From Rhizophlyctis rosea (Eukaryota > Chytridiomycota > Chytridiomycetes > Rhizophlyctidales > Rhizophlyctidaceae): a DNA stretch of 56,448 bases. Every line of letters starts with the position of its first letter. Position 1 is the stretch's first letter. The DNA is taken from assembly GCA_027596075.1 (NCBI GenBank), contig JADGJC010000010.1, forward strand, positions 1 through 56,448, read 5' to 3'. The translations under genes were made by a program, and so were the position numbers. Positions 1 through 10,773 of the stretch are shown piece after piece. A model generated the notes under the pieces. That model searched no databases. It saw only the letters and a list, made by a program, of their open reading frames with translations, and was not told the DNA's origin.

Positions 1-2389
1 CTGCTTCGGCTCGGTTTTTTTCCGATGGTCCAAACTCTTCAGATGCTTTTCGAACCAAGGGAAATCGTTGCCCTTCTCAGGATACTCAATGTCTAATGAA
101 TTGATTGAAAAAGACAGAACATAAGTATATGACGCTCCAACGGCTCACGCTCAATGAAATGGTTAACAAGACATCCAAATACTCACTCATGCTGATGCAG
201 CTTTCACACCGAATCCACAACACATCTTCTTTCCGCACAATATGCAATTCCCCCTTGTGTTCACTCCGGAACCGCTGGAGCTTGTCGAAGGCCCAGGGCG
301 GCAGACTGGCCTCATTTTCCCGTTCTTCCTCCGCCTTCTTCTTCGCGGCATCCTCCGCAGCCTTGAATGCAATCCGCTCTGCCTCTGCTTCCGCCTCAAG
401 CCGCGTCTCCTTGTCCGCCGCATTCTTCTTCGCAGTTGCGGCCCGCTTCGCGTTGAGCTCATCCTGCCTGCGATTCGCCTCTTGAATGTGGCTCTGCAAG
501 GAAGACGCCAAAAACGCGGGCGTGGGAGGCTGAGACGGGTGGTGAAGGGTTGGTGGATTCGAGGCGGGAGAGGGGTTCGACGCCGCCGGCGGTTGCGCGG
601 GTGGAGCAACAGGTTGTTGCATCGGCGCGGGTGGGTCCGGGCGAGATGGAAGAAGGGAAGGAACCTGATGAGACGCGGGAGAGGGTTTCGACGCCGCCGG
701 CTGCTGCGTCGGTGGACTGGCGGGTTGCGCGGCCGGTGCGATCGGTGTGGGAGTTTGATCGGGTTGTTGCTGTTGTTGCTGGGGTTGTGTGATGCCCCCA
801 AACACCAAGGCTGCACTGGCGACCTTCGGCCCAATAGTTCTCTTCACACGACTTTTACACCCTTTGATCCGGCGATTTCCGGGCATCGTTGCCATATTTG
901 TTGTTTCGGCTCCGATAGCATTGGACAATGCGGGTTGTTGGTATTGGGGAGGGATGATGTCGGTTTGTGGAATGGAGAGGATCGCGGAGGTGGTTGGTGG
1001 TTGAGGTGAAGGATGGATGTCGGGGACTTGCAGAGTGGTGGTGGGCGCATGTTGTGACGGCGCGGCGGGCGTAGAACTTTCCTCCGGATTCCGTTGCTCT
1101 TCCTCCGCACGCTCCCTCTCCAGCTGAGCTTGCCGGACATTCTCCAAATACACCGCCTCCCTCCCATTACCATGCTTCTCCTCTTTGGCTGCCGTCCGTT
1201 TTGCCGCATCTTCCAAAATACGAACCAAGCCGCGAAGTTCCCGCTCCTCTTCCGCACGCTCCTTCTCCAAATACACCGCCTCCCTCTTATTCCGATGCTT
1301 CTTCTCTTTGACAGCCGTCCGTTTCGCCGCAGCTTCCAAAACTCCAACCAACTTGCACACTTCCCGCTCCTCCTTCTTGTGCCGTTCAGCCAAATTCCAC
1401 ATGGCATGATCAATTGCGCAGTTACGGAGAATATCCTCTCTCTCGATGTCCTCGCGCAGGAGCTTCTGCAAATACCTCTCATGTCGCTCCTTGGCACCCT
1501 TCATCTCCACCGGCTTCGCATAAGAATTCCTCAAAACGTTAACCCTCCGTTCCCTCGCCAACCATTGCCGTACCGGCGTCAATGCCTCCCTTTTCAGCTC
1601 CTCTGTCAGCTCGGCCGCCCACTTTGGCCCGATGGGAACTTGCCCTGACTGTCTCGCTGTCCGCTTATGATACTCCTCCCACATCTTCGCGTACTCGGCC
1701 GCCCTCTTCTCCTGCCGGATTTCCTGTTGACGGATCCGTGCCCTCTCTTCCATTTTCCTGTTCCACTCCTCCGCCTCGAGCCGCTTACACTCCGCCCGGT
1801 ACTTCACATACCAATTATTTTCCGACACAACGAACGGATGCGTATCATCATACAAATCTGCCGCGACCGAAAATGGGACGACCGCGGGCTGTTCGACGAC
1901 TGGGACGGGGGACATGACCGGCAACGGCGCGGGACGTGTCCTAGAAGATTGAGGTGGTGACGTGCGCTTTTTCGGAGTTGAGCATCTTGGAGATGGGGCA
2001 GGGGGAAGGTAGTGGCATTCAGAGGCGCTCCGTAATCTAATGATTCGTCGTGTTCCTCGGTACTTCCCCCCTACCGATTTGTGCCGGCGGTTCAATCCCA
2101 GACTCCTCGACATCAGCCAACCCCCACAAAACGCCAAAATCATCAGCCCCGTCCACATACAACACGTGCAGGAGGTAGTACTTGCGGACCCACTCTTGAG
2201 CCCAACAACATAAATGGAGATCTCCTGCTCGGGGTTGGACGCGGTTGTGTGTCGTGGCGTTGATGAGGAAGTCGATGAGGGATATGTCGTCGAGGTAGTG
2301 GTGGACGTATGATGGGCGTAGGCAGGATGGCAAAGACAAGGGGCATGGCGAAGGGCGGACTTGCGGGTGGTTTGCTTGGTACGGGCCAT
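1..2389 (-). CDS. Ser/Thr-rich, single-TM, coiled-coil protein opening with a histone H3-like tail (3' end off the window)
   Basis: The frame is open from the ATG at 2389 to the intron at 93-186 (donor GTGAGT, acceptor TTAG). Past it the frame resumes as NIEYPEKGNDFPWFEKHLKS and leaves the window, so the C-terminus is missing. The first 11 residues are MARTKQTTRKS, ten of eleven identical to histone H3. A Ser/Thr-rich stretch follows, then a hydrophobic segment (around WTGLMILAFCGGWLM), basic residues, a long charged coiled coil with two related blocks (each with a KRTA.KE.KH core), a Pro/Gln-rich linker and a second Ala/Glu/Lys helix. I do not recognise a family. Between 2037 and 2340 another frame is also open with coding-like codon use, so the true 5' structure is uncertain. 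Upstream exons in the 2.5-3.1 kb membrane segment may belong to the same gene. Architecture resembles the protein at 21832-25635. Confidence 0.55.
93..186 (-). other. Intron in the left-edge coiled-coil gene
   Basis: 94-nt GT-AG intron on the minus strand, with donor GTGAGTATTT at 186 and acceptor TTCATTAG ending at 93. Removing it joins ...SCISM to NIEYPEKGND in frame, whereas unspliced reading gives a non-coding-looking hydrophobic tail and a stop at 86. Confidence 0.6.
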
Positions 2390-2399
2390 TGCGATTTGG

Positions 2400-3111
2400 G
2401 TTCTTGTGCGGATTTAGTAAGGGAACAAGTGTCTGACAGCGGAGAGGAGGATGTAGCGGACGGATCGAGCAGATGCTTTGCTCCGTCGACTCCTTCAGCC
2501 CCCTGTCGATTCGTCAACATGTCCCTCTTCTCCTGCCCCCCCACACTCCAAACCACCTCCCTAACCCTCCGCACAACATTCCTCACCCGTCCCCACACCC
2601 CACCAATACTCCCCTCCATCCCCCTCCACCCCCCACTCCCATCATCAAGCCCCACAGCCGCCACCTCCCGACTCTCCCCCGAAAAACTACTAACCACAGC
2701 CTTCCACCACCCACTCAAAACCCCCCTGAAAGCTCGCTTGACAAGCCGAGATACGCGCGTGGATACTGGTTCATCAAGAATACGAGGTTTTGTTGTGTAG
2801 GTTTCAATCGTAGGGGTATTGGGTAATGTTGGCACTGCCTCTCGTTGGGCATGGGTAGCCGGTATAAGCAGGCGTGTGGTGTTTGAAGAAAGAGACGTTC
2901 TTGACGTTGTTACCGACGACACGCAGACGACGGCGGGGAAAGCGAGAGTGAGGACGATGACCGAGGTGGCGACGAAGACAAATTCAATTTTTTTGTGAAT
3001 TGTGTTTTTTGAAGTTTTTTTGGTGGACCGGAGTCCTTTTTGGTAGTTTTTTTCGAAGAAGAGTTTGATGACCGAGAGTAAGCACCCAAGAAGCACGAGA
3101 AGAACGAACAT
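2400..3111 (-). CDS. Putative two-TM membrane protein segment (5' part of a larger gene?)
   Basis: From the ATG at 3111 the frame encodes a hydrophobic helix (MFVLLVLLGCLLSVIKLFF), a basic linker containing STKKTSKNT, a second hydrophobic helix (VIVLTLAFPAVVCV), a Ser/Thr-rich stretch and amphipathic segments rich in Val, Arg and Trp. The order TM, Lys-rich linker with KKTSK, TM, and then amphipathic VV/WW helices is also found in the 21832-25635 protein, so the two are probably paralogues. No stop or clear splice donor was resolved near 2400. It may be spliced to the coiled-coil frame that starts around 2160, or it may be an independent short gene. Function unknown. Confidence 0.35.
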
Positions 3112-3914
3112 TGCAGGCGGTTCCGGGCGGTTGAACTTGAGGATATCCAAACGAGTGTGCGAGTGATGGGCAAAAGACAACGGAAGAACTGAATACCGTC
3201 AGAATACTGCCGGGATGTACTACTATTCACTACAGCTTTTGGTTGTGTGAGTGTGTTGCTTTCCGTGCTGAGTGGTTGTGATAGCAATGTGCAGTATTGG
3301 GTATTTTAGCAGATCAAGGAGTGAAGAAACAAGCCAGGAAAGCGCGGTTGCGAGCTTTGACTTGATTGACAGCATGGGGCTCAAAGATTGGAGTGCCCTG
3401 GGGGCGTATCTGGGTCACAAAGTGACATCGTGGACCCTGATCTGAGTGAGAGAGCCATTAAAGTCACTGTCCCACTCAATGTCGACGAATCTTCAGAAGC
3501 ATTACTCCTTCCTGGGTACCAGGGTACTAGTTTTTGAAGATTTCGCGGGGCAGCCGCTACTAGAGAAAATGCCAATTCCACAACCTTACTCATCATCATC
3601 ACATCTCATGTATGTCAGTTATGTCCCACATCAGGGAGGGTGATTGCCATCCTCTGAAGCAAAAATAAGCCCCCGCACTTGAAAACCAATAACCTCTGTC
3701 TCTAATGCATTGAAGCACTGAGGACATAAGTCAGTCTTCACCTTGAGTTGGATACCAGAATCAACGACGTCAACTCATGCCATATATTTTGTCTACTAAT
3801 GACGGGAACACGCCTGCACATCAAACAGAAGCGATTGCGACATGGTACAAGTTTCCGTCTAAGAAACATGTGTCTCTTATCTCCCACAAACATATACATC
3901 TATCACTACCTATC
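3112..3914. other. Intergenic stretch without a supported gene
   Basis: Only short open frames with no recognisable domains are present on either strand. It probably contains the promoter of the minus-strand gene ending near 3111 and the 3' end of the degraded gene at 3915-4630. Confidence 0.4.
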
Positions 3915-4630
3915 ACACTACCTCATACCTTCCACATTTACTCCGCCCCAAACCAAGCATGTCATTCAACCCTTCAGCCAGCTGATCCAACTGCAACCCA
4001 TACTGCGCAGCCCGTTCCTACAACAGCGTTGCCTCGGTCTCTAGATCCACAACCACTAATTGTTCAACTCCCTTGATCCGATCCACAACCTGCTGCCTCC
4101 CCCCCGCAGCAGCAACTCCACCCTTCGTCCTTTCCTTCTCTACCGCCTCACCTCTTCGAGCCAGTTCCGTCCTCTCACTTCCTATCCTTCACCTACATAA
4201 AACAAAAGTATATCATACAACCAACCACGCCTCAACTTCCCCTCCACCCCCCACCTCCCATACAACCTCGCCATCAACTCCCACTTCCCGTCCTCATTCC
4301 ACCACCAGCACTCAAAAGCGCCATCCCATTTTCCCTCTTCGCCAAACACTCATCAAACCGATCCCTGTCCCAGCAACCGCAAGTCAACGCTCCCAGCTCT
4401 GTAATTCCCCACCGACACCCTCCCATCCCCCAGTCGTTCACCACCTATTCCCTACCCCACACGCTCTTCGCAACACCAATAGCAAGCTGGTAAAGTCGCA
4501 GCGCGAGGAGGTGACGAGCGAGCGTTTCGTCCCAATGTGTAACAGCCGGAAGCGAAGACGGCCTCACCAACGAAAACGGGGACGGGCGTACGAACGATCG
4601 CATGAGACAGACGACGGAACTGGCCTCTTC
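3915..4630 (-). pseudogene. Degraded unknown gene with coiled-coil C-terminus
   Basis: Coding-like peptide is seen in several frames. An ATG near 4605 starts MRSFVRPSPFSLVRPSSLPA and continues WDETLARHLLALRLYQLAIG up to a TAG after VWGRE. The same frame then resumes VVNDWGMGGCRWGITELGAL. After a frame change comes KWDGAFECWWWNEDGKWELM and ARLYGRWGVEGKLRRG. A last exon, after an intron ending TATGTAG, encodes a heptad-like helix ERTELARRGEAVEKER, then VVDRIKGVEQLVVVDLETEA, an in-frame TAG, and ERAAQYGLQLDQLAEGLNDM. Codon third positions are G/C-rich as in the intact genes. Two TAG codons and at least one frame change make this a probable pseudogene. I do not recognise the family. Confidence 0.35.
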
Positions 4631-4743
4631 CGAAAGCGCATCAACTCATCAAATCATCAGAAAGGTAACATCCGATCGTGGATATGATGAAAAGCGCGCA
4701 ACGACGCCCAAAATCACTAACTCGTCCCATGCAGTTTCTCCCC

Positions 4744-5680
4744 TTACTTCCTCGCCATCACATCCACATCACTCTTATCACTCTGCACAATCTCCGTCAA
4801 CTGCATCAACCCTTCTTGTTGCCCTGCCAAAGCCTAAATTCCACAAGGAAACGAAAGGGCCAATCAGTCTCACGTTCATCTGCACAAACACCATCCAGTT
4901 GAGCCCCCTCACCTCATAAACAAGCTGCAAAATCCTCTCATTCGCCACAGCATACAAATCATCCACCGTACCCCCCCGCCAACCGCTGCGAATCCTTCAC
5001 TAATTCACACCGCCACAGCATACAGATCATCCACCTCACCCCCCGCCAACCGCTGCGAAACCTTCAACTAATCTACATCCCGCTCGAACTCATTCAACCG
5101 GCCCTCGTAATGCCGCGAGCTTTTGCAGTTCCCGTTGCATGGCTTCCAGGCGCGAGCGAAAGTATTTCTTCGTCCCCCCGGATGGAGTAGCCGCGTTGTC
5201 TGAGGAGTTGGATTTTGTTTGTATTGCTGTGGGTGGGAGAAAAGTGAGCGGGTGGAGTAAGTAGATCGAAAAGGTGGAGCTTGAGCGTACCTGTAAGGTC
5301 TTTTGCACGATTTCTCGGTGTTGATATTTGGCCCTTTCGATCGCTCGCAGCGTCTCCACGTAATGCTTGTTTCTGATGGTGCTCAATGTCGAAGAAAGTT
5401 CCTGCATGTCGATGGAGTCAGTACCTCGAAAGCTTACAGGTTCGAACCACCGCTCGTCGTTACCTTCAATTTGTTGGCGTGTGCTTGACATTGTCTGTTT
5501 TGGATCTCCATCCGTTTCTTGATGTCTTCGAAACCCAATGCCAGAACCGGATATATCAACTCCACATTCCCCCACCCTCCCCACTCTGCCCCAAACTCCC
5601 GTTCACCGTCACAACCAGCCCGACCACCCGCACCACTTCCCCCTCCGTCGAACGCCTATCCCTAACAATCGCACTAGCAG
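4744..5680 (-). pseudogene. NUP54: NUP54-like nucleoporin, C-terminal coiled-coil region, frame-broken
   Basis: NUP54 (yeast Nup57) is an FG nucleoporin of the central transport channel, assembling by coiled coils with Nup62 and Nup58. Exons read on the minus strand: NVELIYPVLALGFEDIKKRM and EIQNRQCQAHANKLK to 5464, intron 5402-5463, then ELSSTLSTIRNKHYVETLRA to KTLQ (5291-5401). A further exon follows with YFRSRLEAMQRELQKL, then HYEGRLNEFERDVD, then DDLYAVANERILQLVYE. After an intron ending TTTAG comes ALAGQQEGLMQLTEIVQSDK and a TAA at 4744. The RSRLEAxQxEL, GRLNE and QQEGLxxL blocks match the family in order. Damage: a one-base frame change between QRELQ and HYEGR, an in-frame TAG after ERDVD, and a 68-bp tandem duplication. 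The N-terminal FG region was not found. Confidence 0.55.
4943..5077. repeat. 68-bp tandem duplication inside the NUP54-like gene
   Basis: Two near-identical copies start at 4943 and 5011, each with the core cgccacagcataca and ccgccaaccgctgcga. On the minus strand both encode SQRLAGG followed by DDLYAVA. The period is not a multiple of three, so the extra copy cannot be read through in frame. A run of seven C (G on the coding strand) in one copy against six in the other adds a further frame difference. Confidence 0.85.
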
Positions 5681-5934
5681 CAACCTCATCCACCAACCGA
5701 TTCGCCTTCAAAATCCTCCGTCTCAACCACGACACCCTATCCTCGTCCCCTTCCCCTAACCCCAATCTACTTTCACATCCATGTGGAAATCTTCCTCCTT
5801 CAACAGTTAGTGTCCCCTTCCCGTTCTCACCGCCCATCTTCGATCTATCTCTTCAGTCTAACCTCCGAACCAACTTCCACCCACCCACGACCCTTCACAC
5901 CCCCCGCACCCACCCCCGCACCCCCCCGCCGCGC

Positions 5935-7623
5935 CTACAACAACCACCGCCTCGTCAACGTGACGAGGCAAGCGATCGTCCACCGACACCCCACACCAAC
6001 CAAAATCTCCACAATATCCCGAATCCCACTCATCAATGCATCATTCAACAAATCATACCCGACCGGCGCCTTAGCTCCGCACAACACGAGCAACTGAACC
6101 AAATCAGTCCGTCCCATCTTCACCGCCGCCCGTAGAGCACCTTCGTTATGACTATGGATGTCGACGCCGGCCGCCAACAACATCTGGATGATGCCGCTAT
6201 TTCCGCCCTTCACCGCCGTTATGAGGAAATCGGAGCGAGCATGGACGTTGGTGCCGGCCTTCAGCAGAGTCTTCACTACTTCAGGATTTTGATTGTCTAA
6301 CGCTATCCGGAAAGCCAATTCGGCTCGATAATGAATATCTGCCCCCCGACCAATCACCAGTTGTAATATGTATGGCATCACCCCGATGTAGCATTCCGGC
6401 GCCGACAGTCCTCGCAAAATGTCTGTACACAGACTAGAATGGCCAGTGAGGTCCACACCATCTGCTAGTAAGCGTTTCACTACCTCGTATTGACCGCACC
6501 TAGCAGCTTGCATGAAGAAGTCTTTCCCATAGCGATGAACGGCTGGTCTAACCGCCTCCCATAATACTTCTCCAATATCAATCGACGCAAATACGACATC
6601 GTCAAAAACACTGAATATCTCCCGGGTTGTCCGATCACGGAACGGGTCGAAGCCCATTTTCGAAAGCATGATCTTCACATTCGCCACTCTTGAGTGTCTC
6701 ACTGCGCCTCGCAATGCAATTAACCAACCCAACCCAACCTTTCCCGATGCCTCGAACAAAAGCTCGAAAATTTCAGTACTGGTACTCCGTATTTCTGAAT
6801 ACCAGCTCTGGAAAAAATCTTCCCACTCTTTTATCCCGAAACGTAGGACGTTCAAGGAGATTTCGACGATTTCCTGCCATTTATGAGACACGGCGTGTCT
6901 GAAAACGTGTTCCACCAGGCTTTGCGGATAATTCAGGGATTCCATCAGCATCCTTATCATTTCCGGGTTCTTATTATCCACTGCGTAGTCCAGCGCCCTT
7001 TTGAGCCTCTGCGCCGGCATCAAAGAAGATGTTGAAAAAAGTAGGGAAACAGAATTTTGAAACTAGTGAAAATTGGCGCTTCGTCCTTCGCTCCAGCTTC
7101 CAGCAGATATTTCACGACTGCAGTGTGATTAGCCAGAGCGGCTTCCACAAGAGGCTCCCGCAAAATAGGATGTGCTACAGCGGCATGTTTTGTCAAAACT
7201 TTGACCATCTGCACGTCGCCTATGCCGGCGGCTACTATCAGCGCACTATGACACAAGTCGGAGCTGACAGATGTAGCAAGTTGCGATATGACGGGCGTGA
7301 ACCGTTTGCGAACCGCCCAGTGCCAGCAGGTGAGAGTGTCCTGTGTGTGACGTCTCCACCCCGCTTCGCCCCATTGAGGTCGTTCTCGTTAATGAACTTG
7401 TACAGCTTGCGGCATGCTTTCGACCGGTACTGGGGTCGCAGCGCCGGACGATGGGCACAAACAAGTCGAGCGGGAGGACCCAGTGTTGAATAGTGGGTGT
7501 GACGTTAGGGTCATCCTTCTCGGTCGTTGGTGACGATGCTTTTGCTCGGCCGGTGGTGAAGGTCGGTAAATATGCAGGCGCGGAGGTTGGTGATGAAGGT
7601 TGTGATGTTGAGGTTGGCTCCAT
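5935..7623 (-). pseudogene. Ankyrin-repeat protein with F-box-like N-terminus, frame-broken paralogue of the 17.6-kb gene
   Basis: The start is the ATG at 7623 (MEPTSTSQPSSP). An F-box-like segment, LPLDLFVPIVRRCDPSTGRK, parallels LSPDLFGSVVRYCDPQTARN in the plus-strand gene at 17635-19509. QWGEAGWRRHTQD and the ankyrin repeats follow, ending CRWTIACLVTLTRRWLL where the paralogue ends CVWTMNCLITLMRRWSL. Ankyrin units are visible from about 7250 to 6000 (for example the VKTLLKAGTNVHARSD and IIQMLLAAGVDIHSHNEGAL stretches). Between the F-box-like segment and QWGEAGW the reading must change frame twice, and it changes again near 7030 with no convincing splice pair. It is therefore a decayed copy or carries sequence errors. 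Such proteins usually bind partners through the ankyrin surface; no specific partner can be inferred. Confidence 0.6.
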
Positions 7624-8692
7624 GTTGAGAAGTGTTGCTGGAGGAAACTTGAAGCAGGATTTCCTGGTACGGTGAGTGTGATGGCCAATCTTCACGTGTG
7701 TCCGTGGGTCAAGTTGATCCGCCGATGGTTTTTGAAGTAGCCATGGGAATGAATTTGAAGATAGGTATGGAATGGTGGGAAGTTGACCCAGCATTTGTTT
7801 ATTGGTACCATCAACTCCAGGATACTGCGCCTCACGTGATGCTTGATCTGATCATGATTCCGGTGAATTAACCCATTGCCTGATTATGGGTTCGTAACTC
7901 AATGAGGTTGCTTTACTGCAATCATGCAGAACTATAGGATGGCACCAATATGGAACCAAATGGATATTCCTTGATGACTTCGTACTCGCTTATTTCCGGA
8001 CTACTCACGTCAACGAATTGCAAACCACTGGCCGACTCCGAACGTTCTTTTGAAACTATCTCTCAGATGAAACTCAAATGAAAGAATGTAAGGAGTACAC
8101 ACAGGATATGATTGAAGTAGGTAGTTCAAGGTGACTCTCCAATTTGTATATACCTATCGTCTAAACGAAGAGAATCCACTGTCTTCTCGTTTGATGAGGA
8201 CAAAACATCACTGCCCTCTCACATATGCTGCCACTCCGGACGGAAAGCAAGTGCTGGACTAGGAAGTTCCTGATTGAATTTGTTGCACTAATAGCTATCA
8301 GTAATCCATTTTGGTGTGTTACCATTATGTAACTTCAGACCCAACATCGCAGATTACCACAGCAACAGCTTTAACTAGTGGATGTCGTACATGCATCACC
8401 ACTGTTTGGAAGTACCTGGAGCTATTGGTGACCATTTGGAAGGACATTAGCAGTAACGGATCATCTGAGTACTTGCAGAGTAACCGTTGATTGTTCATCC
8501 AAATTGGAGATCTCACAACCGAATATCTAGAAAAACACGCAGTGAACCATGCAAAATGCAACGCAGAAATAATACTACCCATATCACCAGAATTAAACGC
8601 TCAAAACGGGTCTGTAATTTTCTACGAAGATGAGTTTAATGTACACCAATAACAGTTTGCGCCCACCCGTCGTTTCCTTTCTCGCCTTTGCA
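7624..8692. other. Intergenic, no supported gene
   Basis: A little over 1 kb with only short open frames without domains on either strand and AT-richer composition than the flanks. It probably holds the promoter of the minus-strand ankyrin gene (start 7623) and the 3' UTR of the KHDC4-like gene (stop 8693). No tRNA-like or inverted-repeat structure was noticed. Confidence 0.4.
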
Positions 8693-10391
8693 TCACAATC
8701 CAGCAGGCGGCGGTACAGCATTGTACGATTCTTCAGGTGCGGACGCGCCATCAGCAATACCCGGAGGCGTCGCCGTGGCGGCATTTTGCTCAGTTCCAGC
8801 AGTCGTAGCAGCGGGGTAGGCCCCATAACCATACTGTTGATAGTACTGCTGATAATACTGTGCGGTGTAGTCATCGTACTGCTGCTGATCATACTGTTGT
8901 GGATAGGCATACGCGGATGATGCGGAGTCTGGCGTGGTTGGACTTGGGGCCCAGGACTGGCCGTAAGGGGCGCCTGGAGGAGGTGGGGGCGGAGCGGAAG
9001 ACTCAGCGCCAGGAGGTGGTGGCGGAGGAGCTTGATAGCCGTAACCCTGATTTGGCGCGTATCCACCTCCATAACCTTGATATGGACGGGGGGGCGGTGG
9101 TCGATTCGCGAATGGGCGTTGTCTGGAGCGCTCGTATTCCTGTTTTACCGTTTTGACCAAATCCTCGCAAAGCCCCACGGCGCGATCGACGTTGTCTTGA
9201 GTGGTTCCTCTGCAGAATGAAAACAAGCTCCCTCACAATGCTGATCAACCTTCAACCACTTTGAAGAAGGAGACTTACGTCACATGAATGTGGAGCGGAT
9301 CCGGTGATTCTTCACCGGTTTGTATTTCAATGAAGCCTGACCCGCGCCCTTTCAACTGGACTTTGGTGGCGGTTTCTTGCTGGATGTGCTTCACATACTG
9401 GCCGCCCGGACCCACGATTTTGGCACGGACGTTGAAGGTTCTGTCATCAATGCCGACATCCACCTTTGCAGAAATATACTGCCTTGGAGGTCCCTGCAAT
9501 ATGACATCAGAAGAACGCCCACCCCAGTCAGTTTTACTCCCTCATACGTACCCCGGGACCGCTGCCTCTACGCTCGGGCTCAGCGGCTGGCATCTGCGCC
9601 TGCTCGATCAGTCTCTCGATTTCGGCGACGGCCTTGTCGAGGATTTCTTGCGTCATCCCAGAAACGTGCAGATACAACGGCTAAAGTTGCATGATGGTGA
9701 GCCAAAAACTATAACAATGGTAACATGCGGCACATAGAACTTACAGGGTCACGCTCCGTCGCCATCTTTTTGTCGGGGTAATATTTACCTCGGGTAGTAA
9801 CACTTGATAGAAAGCTTGAGAAAGATGCTTCGCCCAAACTTGAAAGGAACGTGCAACTTACTCGGCTCCAGTATCTTGTTTGATCTTCGATTGCGTCGCC
9901 CCTTTCGTCAACATGTAACGATTCTTCAAATCGTTGATTTCAATATCCTTCACGTACTCCACGCTGCCTGCACCCTGAAATAAGCCAGAAGTTCTTAGCA
10001 TTTTGACCATCGTGTGATCTGTGCTGACCAGCGCCGAGAAACAAGCTCCAAGGGTACCTTGACCAGGACGGCAGAACCTACTCCTCCCAACGCAGCCTTG
10101 TTAAAAAGGGAAGAATTGATTCGAGCAGCCGCTTCAGCCGCCCTGTCAAGCGGATTTTTCGCGGACTCTGTAGGGCTGCTGGTACCGTTCGGAGCAGTAG
10201 GAGAGCGAACGGCTTCAAAGGGAGCAGCGGTTTTCACACGTTGCGATTCGGGTTCCAAACTGCTCTTCTCACCCCCGACATCCCACTTGCGTTTCCGACT
10301 GAGAAGACCAAGTTGGACCGTAAGTTGAAGGAGTGCCTATGGATATCAAAGGTACACCAGACACTTACCCTCCCGATTCTCCAGCAGACAT
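8693..10391 (-). CDS. KHDC4: KHDC4/BLOM7-type KH-domain RNA-binding protein
   Basis: KHDC4 (BLOM7) is a nuclear RNA-binding splicing-associated factor with two KH-like domains. Seven exons: 10369-10391, 10058-10298, 9862-9974, 9745-9802, 9552-9680, 9279-9493 and 8693-9209 (431 aa). The junctions all keep frame. The order is MSAGESGGRKRKWDV, an Ala-rich helix (AAEAAARINSSLF), a first KH module (KDIEINDLKNRYMLTKGATQ, then VTTRGKYYPDKKM and PLYLHVSG), and a second module with FNVRAKIVGPGGQYVKHIQ, LKGRGSGFIE and PLHIHVT. The helix LCEDLVKTVKQEYER and a Pro/Tyr/Gln-rich tail of about 140 residues follow. The GPGGxYVxHIQ and GxGSG motifs are family signatures. It is transcribed divergently from RER1 with about 380 bp between the two start codons. 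Confidence 0.9.
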
Positions 10392-10773
10392 TGCGATACT
10401 GTATTGTTGTTGTTAAGTGAAATACCTGGTGTCTATTGCTGGAAATGCTTGGAGGGAGGACGAAGCTGGAAGGCCGGGTGCAGATTTGAAAGGCTGTAAA
10501 TCATAGCCACGATATCAATAAATAGAAAGCACGTGATCTCGTCCAACCCAAAAGATTTGCCGCTGCCACGTCCAACTTCCCTTTCTCACTTTTCTCCTCA
10601 TCCAGATTGCAAACTGTCTTTCTCAAACGAAGTTGACAGCGTCTTCCCATCAAAGGGCTGCTAGTCATACTTTCTCAGACCTCGTCAATATCTCTTCAGT
10701 ACTCCGGGAACGCTCGACCCTCAATAGGCCGACTTTGACTGCTCAGCACCGACTCTTCCTACCCAACAGCGCG
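10392..10773. promoter_or_regulatory. Divergent promoter region between KHDC4 and RER1
   Basis: About 380 bp separate the two ATGs, which point away from each other. A pyrimidine-rich stretch (ccaacttccctttctcact at about 10572-10590) lies upstream of RER1. No clear TATA element was seen, as is usual for housekeeping genes. Shared regulation is an inference from the head-to-head layout. Confidence 0.4.

Noticed and set aside
2091..2102. GGTTCAATCCC-like B box suggesting a tRNA
   Set aside because: No matching A box, no cloverleaf stems and no anticodon arm at the right distance. It lies within coding-like sequence.
4073..4687. Long plus-strand open frame rich in Pro/Ser/Thr
   Set aside because: It is the antisense of the minus-strand degraded gene, whose peptide has better codon use and heptad structure.
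3915..5077. In-frame TAG codons taken as a sign of a reassigned nuclear UAG codon
   Set aside because: TAG is the natural stop of DUS3, HRQ1, the USP and HAP2 in this same window, so these TAGs are better explained by gene decay or error.
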